From positions 2,914,001 through 2,978,000 of the forward strand of contig NZ_CP138332.1 in assembly GCF_033955345.1 (NCBI RefSeq): DNA of 64,000 nucleotides. The letters run 5' to 3'. Positions 17,757-28,283 of the stretch are shown piece by piece. The stretch's first letter is position 1. Each line of letters starts with the position of its first letter. Under the pieces are notes generated by a model that saw nothing but the letters and a program-made list of their open reading frames with translations, made no database searches and was not told the DNA's origin. The translations under genes were made by a program, and so were the position numbers. The stretch comes from Sphingobacterium bambusae. GTDB lineage: Bacteria; Bacteroidota; Bacteroidia; Sphingobacteriales; Sphingobacteriaceae.

Positions 17757-17780
17757 CCGCTCGGCTATCTTTTCTTCTTT
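17741..17780. terminator. Bidirectional terminator overlapping the def 3' end
   Basis: A perfect 18-bp inverted repeat (17741-17758 with 17763-17780) has a GCTC loop and ends in T-rich tracts on both strands. The left arm contains the last def codons and its TAG. The convergent TRIC-family gene ends seven bases beyond. Confidence 0.85.
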
Positions 17781-17786
17781 ACAGGG

Positions 17787-18389
17787 CTAACCGCCGATAA
17801 CCGGAAGGGATAGTTTGAACTTTACGGCGATGAGCCGAATGACGAATATGATGGCTGCCGATGAGAATGCATTTATCGTGCTGTTCACACCGACTAGACC
17901 GAGAACGATATACAGAATAGCTCCCAACAAGCAGGCTGTAGCATAGATTTCTTTTCGAAAGATGAGCGGTGTTTCGTTCATTAAGGTATCTCGAATGACG
18001 CCCCCCATAACTGCTGAAAACATTCCCAACATGATGGCAGCGATGGCTGAAGCGTCGAAAGACAAGGATTTCTGTACACCAACGATGCAGAAGAAACCGA
18101 TGCCGATCGCATCAAAAAAAGAAAGTGTTCGTGCTAGTTTGTCCAGTTGTTTATTGGCCAAAATGGATATGCTTACGCCTATGAGTATGGCTATAAGATA
18201 ATTGTCATCGTCTACCCACACGGGACGTAGGTTTAAGAAAACATCTCGTAATGAGCCACCTCCTATCGCCGTAACGAAGCCGGTGAATGCCGCTCCGAAG
18301 ATGTCGATATGTTTGCGATTTGCTGCCATGGCTCCCGATATCGCAAAAACCATGGTGCCTAATAAATCAATGGAATAGATGATGTTCAT
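17787..18389 (-). CDS. Trimeric intracellular cation channel (TRIC/UPF0126) family protein
   Basis: The 200-residue inner-membrane protein has about seven hydrophobic helices. It is built as two repeats, each with the family glycine-rich/RD motif: AIGGGSLRDVFL near residue 43 and VMGGVIRDTLM near residue 128. Bacterial members of this family (YadS-like) form trimeric channels for K+ and perhaps other monovalent cations, or transport glycine in some reports. It stands alone between def and the M56/BlaI pair. Confidence 0.9.
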   Translation of the reverse strand: MNIIYSIDLLGTMVFAISGAMAANRKHIDIFGAAFTGFVTAIGGGSLRDVFLNLRPVWVDDDNYLIAILIGVSISILANKQLDKLARTLSFFDAIGIGFFCIVGVQKSLSFDASAIAAIMLGMFSAVMGGVIRDTLMNETPLIFRKEIYATACLLGAILYIVLGLVGVNSTINAFSSAAIIFVIRLIAVKFKLSLPVIGG

Positions 18390-18462
18390 TGGCGTATAGT
18401 GCTACTGAAACAATAATACGCAAAAAAATATTGGGTTGAGGGAAAGTCTTCATGCTTTAGAA

Positions 18463-18498
18463 ACCAACAAGAGAAGGACTGTGCCTTCTCTTGTTGGT
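18463..18498 (-). terminator. Probable terminator of the BlaI-M56 operon
   Basis: A perfect 15-bp inverted repeat (18463-18477 with 18484-18498) has a 6-base loop. It sits 32 bases after the M56 stop codon. The T-run on the minus strand is short, so the stem carries most of the evidence. Confidence 0.6.
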
Positions 18499-18530
18499 AT
18501 ACTTCAGAAAATTCGATTGTACCTTCTGGT

Positions 18531-20324
18531 TTACTTTTCGTTTTTATTGTCGTTTTGTGGAGCCGTTAGCTGTTTCGATTTTTCTTTCCAAGCGGGCGAA
18601 TTATAATACTCTGTAAGTTGCTTGGCATTTTCTTCTATTTTACTGATTTTTTCCTTCCACTCTGGCGAATTGTAGTATTCCTCTACTTTGCGTGCGTTCT
18701 CCTCTATTTTGGCAATCTTGTCTTTCCATTCCGGAGAGTTATAGTATTCCTCGATGCGTTTTGAGTTGTTTTCAATCTTAGCAATATGCTCTTTCCATTC
18801 TGGCGAGTTGTAGTACTCTTCTACTCGTTTGGCATTTTCCTCCACCTTGGCAATATGCTCTTTCCATTTGGGCGAGTTATAGAATTCCTCCACACGTTTG
18901 GCATTGGTTTCGATTTTGGCAATTTGCTCTTTCCATGCCGGCGAGTTGTAGTATTCCTCTATCCTTTTGCTGTTGGCGGCTATCTTAGCAATATGCTCCT
19001 TCCATGCTGGGGAATTGTAATACGCTTCGATACGTTTGGCATTGGCCTCTACCTGCGCGATATGCTCTTTCCACTCGGGCGTTTGCATACGTTGCTGCAG
19101 TACATCAGCCTCTTTTTGTAGTGCTATCGGTGCAATGGGATCGATGGGCGCTAATGTTGGTAACGGTTGGATGGTGTCGAGCGGAGCAAGTGTAATGCTG
19201 TTTATTTCTGTCGTATCACAAATCTGCGCCGTTAGCTCTTCGCTTACAGCTTCCCCCATAGGCAGGAGCTCGAGTTCTTCCATTTGTTCGAGGCTTATTA
19301 TAGCAGGGTTTTCCGCTGGCTGTTGTTCTTTGTTTTGTGGTGCAATCCAAGCTACGGTAACTAAGGCCACGGAGCTAAGCAGCAAAGCAATGAGATGTTG
19401 CTTAACATTGATATAGTTCTTTTCCATTTTGGTTATTCTTTTTATTCGGTGTAGTAAATGATGGTTTTTTCCAGTGGCGGCCATGGCATAGGCCGGTGCA
19501 ATGTGATGACTGTTTAGCTCGACCGACATCAATGCTTGTGCATAGGCTATTGGGGATGGTACCCATTTAACAACCATATCGTCACAGGCATGCTCGCGTT
19601 CGGCTTCAATATGTTTTGACAAGAGCCAGATAAATGGATTGAAAAACAGTACGGTTTCCATGATAACCTTGAAAAGGTTAAATAGGTAATCATTACGCTT
19701 GATATGTGCTAGCTCGTGAATCAAAATTGATTCGACTTGTTTCAAGTCAAGATGGGTGACCAGTGCTATTGGAAAAAGTATAATGGGTTTTACGTGACCT
19801 AGCGTTAAGGGCACGGATACTTTTTCGGAAAGAAAAAACCTAACTTTCTTGCTTGGTGTCAGCGTTGCGCTAATCCGCTGAAATGATTCCTGCCACAGGC
19901 TGGGTGCGTCCTGTAGTCCCCTTGTTTTTAGATAATGGAGCTTGGAGAAACTGTTTGTGAACAGGATCATTTGTATAAGTAGTCCGATGACATAGAGCGA
20001 GGCAAACCAAGGGAACATAGGTTCTAAAGCATGTAGGATATGCGTTGATGCCTGTATGTCCAAGAGCTGCTCCGTTGTGAAATCTATTGGAGATGATGAC
20101 AAGGCGCTTCTCGAAAAATCCAAATAGTGTACAAATGTGGCAACGAAGCAAAAGAAAATACTAGCTTGTGCGCAGAGGGCCATAATGTATTTGTTTTTGG
20201 CACTTGATTTTGGAAGCGCAACATAAACTAGGCATAGTAGGCAGTAGATAAGTACGCCTTGCCATAAAGAGTGTACGATGCTCCACCCTAGCGCATGTGT
20301 GATGTTTTGAAAGATAGCGTTCAT
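18531..20324 (-). CDS. BlaR1-type M56 metallopeptidase with a C-terminal 23-residue tandem repeat
   Basis: The 597-residue membrane protein has several N-terminal helices and the zinc motif HELAH (residues 203-207). The downstream Glu/His segment IEAEREHACDDMVV follows near 240. A further membrane helix lies at about 308-326 (IALLLSSVALVTVAWIA). Unusually, the C-terminal domain is not a penicillin-binding sensor. It is a chain of 23-residue repeats of the form YYNSPEWKEHIAKIEENAKR plus IEE (residues about 413-586). In BlaR1/MecR1 the peptidase is activated by an extracellular signal and leads to loss of the BlaI repressor. Here the ligand is unknown, and no beta-lactamase gene is nearby. The gene follows blaI with three bases between them. 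Confidence 0.92.
   Translation of the reverse strand: MNAIFQNITHALGWSIVHSLWQGVLIYCLLCLVYVALPKSSAKNKYIMALCAQASIFFCFVATFVHYLDFSRSALSSSPIDFTTEQLLDIQASTHILHALEPMFPWFASLYVIGLLIQMILFTNSFSKLHYLKTRGLQDAPSLWQESFQRISATLTPSKKVRFFLSEKVSVPLTLGHVKPIILFPIALVTHLDLKQVESILIHELAHIKRNDYLFNLFKVIMETVLFFNPFIWLLSKHIEAEREHACDDMVVKWVPSPIAYAQALMSVELNSHHIAPAYAMAATGKNHHLLHRIKRITKMEKNYINVKQHLIALLLSSVALVTVAWIAPQNKEQQPAENPAIISLEQMEELELLPMGEAVSEELTAQICDTTEINSITLAPLDTIQPLPTLAPIDPIAPIALQKEADVLQQRMQTPEWKEHIAQVEANAKRIEAYYNSPAWKEHIAKIAANSKRIEEYYNSPAWKEQIAKIETNAKRVEEFYNSPKWKEHIAKVEENAKRVEEYYNSPEWKEHIAKIENNSKRIEEYYNSPEWKDKIAKIEENARKVEEYYNSPEWKEKISKIEENAKQLTEYYNSPAWKEKSKQLTAPQNDNKNEK
18567..19088 (-). repeat. 69-bp (23-codon) in-frame tandem repeat in the M56 gene
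   Basis: There are six full units beginning YYNSP/FYNSP, a degenerate first unit (MQTPEWKEHIAQVEANAKRI) and a partial last unit. NSP-x-W-K-E/D is conserved at the start of each unit, and the remainder is an amphipathic, charged helix. The period is 69 bases. Confidence 0.9.
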
Positions 20325-20327
20325 AGC

Positions 20328-20690
20328 TTATGAGTTTTCAAGGGTATTTAAGTATTCTTTTATAAGATCAATCTCCTCTTTGCTTGCTCGCTGATTGCCT
20401 AAGGCTTGCATCACCAAGCGTGCCGTAGATCCATTGTACACAGCATCGATCATTTTATCCAAGAATTGATGTTGCGTTTGTTCTTTGCTTAAAAGCGCTT
20501 TATACAAATGTGTTTTTGAGGAGCTGTCTCTACTTACCATGCCCTTGTCAAACATAATTTGCATAAGCTTAAGTGTTGTCGTGTAACCGATATCTTTTTT
20601 GTCAAGTTGTTCGTGCACGTTGCGTACGCTGCTCTCTCCTTTTTCCCAAAGGATTTGCAATATTTCCATTTCACTATCTGTCGGCTTCAT
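20328..20690 (-). CDS. BlaI/MecI/CopY-family transcriptional repressor
   Basis: The 120-residue protein begins with a winged helix-turn-helix of the BlaI type (MKPTDSEMEILQILWEKGES, then IGYTTTLKLMQIMFDKGMV). Its C-terminal dimerisation region contains FLDKMIDAVYNGSTARLVM. The family represses its own operon by binding dyads and is inactivated by proteolysis when the linked M56 sensor is triggered. Two palindromes with the core TACGAA-N4-TTCGTA lie directly upstream, overlapping the promoter. The M56 gene follows three bases after the stop, so the two form a self-regulated operon. Confidence 0.95.
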   Translation of the reverse strand: MKPTDSEMEILQILWEKGESSVRNVHEQLDKKDIGYTTTLKLMQIMFDKGMVSRDSSSKTHLYKALLSKEQTQHQFLDKMIDAVYNGSTARLVMQALGNQRASKEEIDLIKEYLNTLENS

Positions 20691-20696
20691 TTGATC

Positions 20697-20737
20697 TACG
20701 AATTTGTTCGTAGATCAAATGTACGAAGTCTTTCGTA
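20697..20737 (-). promoter_or_regulatory. Double operator for the BlaI-type repressor
   Basis: TACGAA-TTTG-TTCGTA lies at 20697-20712 and TACGAA-GTCT-TTCGTA at 20722-20737, with identical half-sites, equal 4-base spacers and centres 25 bp apart. The first is extended to 14-base arms (20689-20702 with 20707-20720). One dyad lies between the -33 and -7 elements, and the other covers the expected transcription start. Confidence 0.75.
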
Positions 20738-20746
20738 TATTCCAAA
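20716..20746 (-). promoter_or_regulatory. Promoter of the blaI-M56 operon
   Basis: On the minus strand TTTG (20746-20743), 19 bases, then TACATTTG (20723-20716) is a perfect Bacteroidota promoter. Transcription would start near 20712, leaving a leader of about 22 bases to the ATG at 20690. Confidence 0.8.
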
Positions 20747-20942
20747 TGTTTTCTAATTTTTATTTTAAGATTGTTTGTGCGACCAGGCTTGTTCGCTGCT
20801 GCGACGGCCATATACGTTTGTTCGTTGCTTGTGTAAAATGGCCTTTAAGGCTTTTTCAAATAGCAAAGGAATATTCTTCTCAAAAATATCGCGCAGTATT
20901 CCAGCATCTTGTGTGCTGTCTGAAAGAAATAAGCTGGAATAA

Positions 20943-20975
20943 TTTGCAAGATATATGCCAAAGTTTCTATCTTTG
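20943..20975 (+). promoter_or_regulatory. rRNA operon promoter P1
   Basis: TTTG at 20943-20946, 21 bases, then TATCTTTG at 20968-20975. It lies about 410 bases upstream of 16S. Confidence 0.6.
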
Positions 20976-21098
20976 CACCACTCCGCAAGGGAGGGACGAT
21001 TGAAAAGCGAAAAACAGAAGATGGAAAAAGCCTTTAACGAAGGGTGTTTTCACGGTTAAAAAGCCCGAAAGGGCCTCAAAAAAAAAGTTCAACTTTAT

Positions 21099-21129
21099 TT
21101 TGTGAAACCGAAAAAGTCTTCTACCTTTG
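21099..21129 (+). promoter_or_regulatory. rRNA operon promoter P2
   Basis: TTTG at 21099-21102, 19 bases, then TACCTTTG at 21122-21129. This is a perfect match to the Bacteroidota consensus, with a start expected near 21133, about 250 bases upstream of 16S. Confidence 0.75.
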
Positions 21130-21223
21130 CAGTCCCAACGAGAAGGAGGGAAACAAACAAGATAGTTCGGGCAGCGATGCCACGATATATAAAAAGCCAA
21201 AGCGCGACGCGGCGGCGAAGAAA

Positions 21224-21234
21224 GTTCTTTAAGA
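21224..21234 (+). promoter_or_regulatory. boxA-like antitermination site in the 16S leader
   Basis: GTTCTTTAAGA resembles the boxA sequence used by NusB/NusE for rRNA antitermination. A similar GTTCTTTGACA occurs at 23422-23432 in the 16S-23S spacer, the expected second position. Confidence 0.45.
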
Positions 21235-21239
21235 AAGAT

Positions 21240-21259
21240 GATCATGTAGCGTAACGAGT
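21240..21259 (+). other. 5' arm of the 16S precursor processing stem
   Basis: GATCATG and GCGTAACGAGT here are complementary to ACTCGTTGCGC and CATGATC at 22932-22954, across the 16S gene. Together they would form the double-stranded precursor stem cut by RNase III. Confidence 0.6.
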
Positions 21260-21382
21260 AGTCGGAAGATGAAAGTTATACAATAACAAAAAATCAACCT
21301 GTCAATTACGGATCGTAAGATACAACAAAAACGATTCCGGTTATTTATTAGTAAATAGCTTGGTATCGAACAATTCATTATT

Positions 21383-22912
<1,530 letters not shown>

Positions 22913-22931
22913 CTAGAGTGTCCTAATTGAC

Positions 22932-22954
22932 ACTCGTTGCGCCACATCATGATC
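22932..22954 (+). other. 3' arm of the 16S precursor processing stem
   Basis: Complementary to 21240-21259 in two blocks (7 bp and 11 bp with one G-U pair), across the 16S gene. Confidence 0.6.
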
Positions 22955-23095
22955 GTTAAGAAAAGTATTTAGTAGATAGTATGTAGTATATAGACCCTGT
23001 CTAAGTACTAGGTACTAACGACTAACATCTAAGAAAGAAGAAAGTGCCCACCCCGAGAGGACGTGGATACCGAGAGAAGATGAGAAAGATAAGCT

Positions 23096-23169
23096 AGTCC
23101 CGTAGCTCAGTTGGTTAGAGCACTACACTGATAATGTAGGGGTCAGCAGTTCAAATCTGCTCGGGACTA
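23096..23169 (+). tRNA. tRNA-Ile, anticodon GAT
   Basis: This 74-base cloverleaf has acceptor AGTCCCG paired with CGGGACT and discriminator A. The D arm is GCTCAGTTGGTTAGAGC, the anticodon GAT lies at 23130-23132, and the T arm contains TTCAAAT. The CCA end is not encoded. This is the standard spacer tRNA of bacterial rRNA operons. Confidence 0.97.
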
Positions 23170-23262
23170 CGGAAAGTAATGCGTATAGCGTATTGCGTAC
23201 CGCGAATTTTTATGGCGACATTGAAATCGCACTACGCACTACCCATTACCCACTACAAAAAA

Positions 23263-23336
23263 GGGGAATTAGCTCAGCTGGCTAGAGCACCTGCCTTGCA
23301 CGCAGGGGGTCAACGGTTCGAATCCGTTATTCTCCA
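23263..23336 (+). tRNA. tRNA-Ala, anticodon TGC
   Basis: This 74-base cloverleaf has acceptor GGGGAAT paired with ATTCTCC (one G-U) and discriminator A. The anticodon TGC lies at 23297-23299, and the T arm contains GGTTCGAATCC. The CCA end is not encoded. It is the second spacer tRNA of the operon. Confidence 0.97.
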
Positions 23337-23341
23337 CATTT

Positions 23342-23467
23342 CAAAGTAAAAAGTCAAAATTTAAAAGTCAAAAGCTGTACAGTTTTTTTAATTTTTACTT
23401 TTTAATTTTTACTTCGAATCCGTTCTTTGACATATTGAAAGAAAGAAAACACAAGAGAAGACAACAA
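23342..23467 (+). repeat. 5' arm of an extended 23S precursor stem, with boxA-like site
   Basis: Three blocks in order are complementary, in reverse order, to 26445-26564. The 20-base CAAAGTAAAAAGTCAAAATT (23342-23361) pairs exactly with 26545-26564. An A/T-rich block (about 23381-23415) pairs imperfectly with about 26488-26520. GACATATTGAAAGAAAGAAA to GAAGACAACAA (23429-23467) pairs with 26445-26483. A boxA-like GTTCTTTGACA overlaps it at 23422-23432. Confidence 0.6.
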
Positions 23468-23551
23468 TGGTCAGAACGTGTTCGAGCATTAGTGCACGAA
23501 TACAAGTAGGACAAAGGCAGCCATATACCTAGCAAAAGGGGTATATGAGCG

Positions 23552-26430
<2,879 letters not shown>

Positions 26431-26444
26431 ACGCCGGTAGAACG

Positions 26445-26564
26445 TTGTTGTCTTCCTTCTTTTTCTTTCTTTCAATGCATGTCATCATGCAATTAAAAAT
26501 TAAAAGATAAAAATTAAAAAAGGCTGTAAGGTTTATTAGTTTTGAATTTTGACTTTTTACTTTG
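26445..26564 (+). repeat. 3' arm of the extended 23S precursor stem
   Basis: The reverse complement of 23342-23467 in three ordered blocks, interrupted by short mismatched stretches. It ends ten bases before the 5S gene. Confidence 0.6.
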
Positions 26565-26573
26565 CAAAGATAT

Positions 26574-26684
26574 TCAGGTGCCTATATCGGCGGTGTCTAC
26601 CTCTTCCCATTCCGAACAGAGAAGTCAAGCCCGCCAGAGCCGATGGTATTGCCGTAACAGGTGGGAGAGTAGGTCGGCGCCTAA
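26574..26684 (+). rRNA. rrf: 5S ribosomal RNA
   Basis: About 111 bases. The terminal helix pairs AGGTGCC with GGCGCCT. The conserved CCCATTCCGAACAGAGAAG segment and the late GGTGGGAGAGTAGGTC segment are present. It follows 23S by about 140 bases. Ends are approximate. Confidence 0.95.
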
Positions 26685-26693
26685 TTTTAAACG

Positions 26694-26730
26694 AGGCCCC
26701 TTCAGGAAACTGGAGGGGCCTTTTGTTTTT
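26694..26730 (+). terminator. rRNA operon terminator
   Basis: A 12-bp stem (26694-26705 with 26710-26721, one G-U pair) has a GAAA tetraloop. TTTTGTTTTT follows. Confidence 0.9.
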
Positions 26731-26783
26731 GTGTTTTATACGCCACCTAATTCGCATTACTCAATACGCATTACGCACTACCA

Positions 26784-26855
26784 AGATATTGTCCGCCAGC
26801 TGGCGGATGGGAGAGTAGGTCGGCTACTGACGGATAATGTTAAACGAGGCTCCTG
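26784..26855 (+). pseudogene. Decayed 5S rRNA remnant with its downstream flank
   Basis: The 17 bases TGGGAGAGTAGGTCGGC at 26808-26824 are identical to the 3' part of the 5S gene (26662-26678). TAATGTTAAACGAGGC at 26835-26850 matches the 5S/terminator junction (26682-26697) at 15 of 16 positions. AGATATT at 26784-26790 recalls the 5S 5' flank. The middle of the 5S is missing. Confidence 0.6.
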
Positions 26856-26882
26856 TCTAAAAAGATAATTGATCACAACATG

Positions 26883-26991
26883 CGTCATTGAGAGGAAGTA
26901 TGACGAACGAGGGAGGCAGCTCCGTAGGAAACCAATCTGCATTTTATTTTCTAAGATTGCTTCGCAGTCGTTCCTCCTCCTCGCAATCACG
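26883..26991. repeat. REP-like imperfect inverted repeat
   Basis: The left arm begins CGTCATTGAGAGGAAG and ends CAATCT (26883-26938). The right arm begins AGATTGCTTCGCAGTCG and ends TCGCAATCACG (26954-26991). The outer bases match the CGTCATTGCGAGGA / TCCTCGCAATGACG type of dispersed intergenic repeat seen in many bacteria. The arms are degenerate, so this is probably an old copy. Confidence 0.5.
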
Positions 26992-27062
26992 AAAGGTAGT
27001 TACTTTTTGGACAACCTCTTCTCTTTTCTTGCCAGCTCGAAACACGCTGTAAGCACTACCCT

Positions 27063-27296
27063 CTACGTACTACTTTCGATTAGCAAAACGGCCTTCAGGG
27101 AGCCTGCAATCCACTTTTTGGCGTTTTCCAAGCTGCGAATGCTACGTAGCATTCGTTTATCGGCAAGCAGATACTTTCCTTTGATGGGCTTCAGAAACTC
27201 TTCTTCACCTGTTTTCTTCCTGTTGTAAGATGTTCGGTTCTCTTCCGCACGTGTTTTTTCCGTATCGGAGAACGACGGAATCTGCTTGCGCAACAT
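27063..27296 (-). CDS. Doubtful hypothetical protein or gene remnant
   Basis: This 77-codon frame starts MLRKQIPSFSDTEKTRAEEN and ends KKWIAGSLKAVLLIESST. The composition is protein-like and hydrophilic, and the frame stays open upstream for another 20 codons (ITEAYVGVIETSVKQNL) to a TGA. Beyond that a further short frame ends in MHK. No family is recognised and no promoter is visible. A 20-base palindrome (27136-27155) lies inside it. It could be the end of a broken gene or a chance frame in a scar region. Confidence 0.25.
   Translation of the reverse strand: MLRKQIPSFSDTEKTRAEENRTSYNRKKTGEEEFLKPIKGKYLLADKRMLRSIRSLENAKKWIAGSLKAVLLIESST
27136..27155. repeat. 20-base palindrome, copy 1
   Basis: CGAATGCTACGTAGCATTCG is a perfect palindrome. 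The same 20 bases form the centre of the longer palindrome at 27509-27538. Confidence 0.8.
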
Positions 27297-27508
27297 CAGG
27301 TTTTGTTTGACGGATGTCTCTATTACACCTACATAGGCTTCAGTTATTCATTTGTGCATCAAATAGACAACGACCGGCTTCAAGATCGGGGGAACAGACT
27401 GCTGTGTGCCGTTGGCATTCTTCAGCATCTCTTAGGAATGTTACAAAATGTTTGTGACAACCTTTTGTTTAATGAAGATAGGTGTTTTTATAGTTAATTG
27501 CATTGTCG

Positions 27509-27538
27509 GCTAGCGAATGCTACGTAGCATTCGCTAGC
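27509..27538. repeat. 30-base perfect palindrome, copy 2
   Basis: The arms are GCTAGCGAATGCTAC and GTAGCATTCGCTAGC with no loop. Its centre is identical to the palindrome at 27136-27155. It ends exactly where the 21-base repeat array begins. Confidence 0.85.
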
Positions 27539-27769
27539 TGATCTGTGACGCATCGACCTTGATGTCCAACCACTGTTTGTTGATTTCTGGGGATGCAACA
27601 GTGATGTTCTACAAAGGGATACTGATTTCCTACGATGCAACACTGATGTTTGGTAACGAGACCTTGATGCCTGTTGACCACGTATTGATGGATGAGGATA
27701 GGCTTTTGACACTCACCGATTGGATGTTGAGATTGTTGAAACCTTAGCTGATGCTACGCTTTGCTTTAC
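27539..27769. repeat. 21-base periodic array, 11 units
   Basis: TGA recurs at exactly 21-base steps eleven times (27539, 27560, 27581, 27602, 27623, 27644, 27665, 27686, 27707, 27728, 27749). Nine of these are TGAT. The unit interiors are degenerate, though GATGCAACA recurs in units 3 and 5. The array is open in a plus-strand frame with a seven-residue period (LISGDAT, LISYDAT, LMFGNET), but I do not think it is a gene. I recall similar 21-22-base arrays producing repetitive spurious proteins in Bacteroidota genomes. Confidence 0.75.
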
Positions 27770-27835
27770 CATTGCAGGCAAATCGAACTCCGTAGGCTGA
27801 ATAGTTTTACAGTATGTTGACGTACCCTTTCGGTA

Positions 27836-28219
27836 TCATTCTTCCTCATAAAACTCGATTAAGGATGCCATGTAGGTATTATTCCATCCATCTACAATAT
27901 CATCAAAAGCTTCGTCAGGGATATTGCTATGGTTTACCTCAAACGAGCTTCCTTTTTTATGTTCATGTAATTTAATGGTCACTATAGAGTTTTCTTCTTG
28001 CTCTCCAAAATACCATTGTTGAACAATCTTTGCGTATGGCTCTAGACTAATGAACTTTCCTGTGATCGCACCATCCCACATGGAAAATTCACCTCCCTCA
28101 GTTGGGTCGATCTCAACGATATCGCCTGTCCATAGGCGTATCGTAATCTCTGTTGTTAAGGCTTTGTAGATGTCTTCAGGACTTGCGGCAACGATATAGT
28201 ATTTTTTGAAATCTTTCAT
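27836..28219 (-). CDS. SRPBCC (AHSA1-like) domain protein
   Basis: The 127-residue cytoplasmic protein has the START/AHSA1-like pattern: an N-terminal strand and helix (YYIVAASPEDIYKALTT), then WTGDIVEIDPTEGGEFSMWD and GAITGKFISLEPYAKIVQQW. The terminal helix is GWNNTYMASLIEFYEEE. Proteins of this fold bind small hydrophobic ligands or act as co-chaperone-like factors. The ligand is not predictable. It is divergent from the RsmF-like gene, 64 bases apart. Confidence 0.88.
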   Translation of the reverse strand: MKDFKKYYIVAASPEDIYKALTTEITIRLWTGDIVEIDPTEGGEFSMWDGAITGKFISLEPYAKIVQQWYFGEQEENSIVTIKLHEHKKGSSFEVNHSNIPDEAFDDIVDGWNNTYMASLIEFYEEE

Positions 28220-28283
28220 GTTGATGGGTTTTGTTATTCCTTCCTTATTGTGGTAAATTTACACAGAATAAAACGATAAAGTG

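Noticed and set aside
18531..20746. Beta-lactam resistance locus
   Set aside because: The BlaI and M56 genes are regulatory only. No beta-lactamase or penicillin-binding protein is adjacent, and the sensor lacks the penicillin-binding domain.
26542..26868. Open frames of 89-108 codons over the 5S gene and its flank
   Set aside because: They read through 5S rRNA, its terminator and the remnant, with no protein features.
27559..27747. Repetitive 62-residue protein over the 21-base array
   Set aside because: The open frame follows from a period divisible by three. No promoter or homologous coding context is visible.
27539..27769. CRISPR array
   Set aside because: The repeats are contiguous 21-base units without spacers and there are no cas genes.
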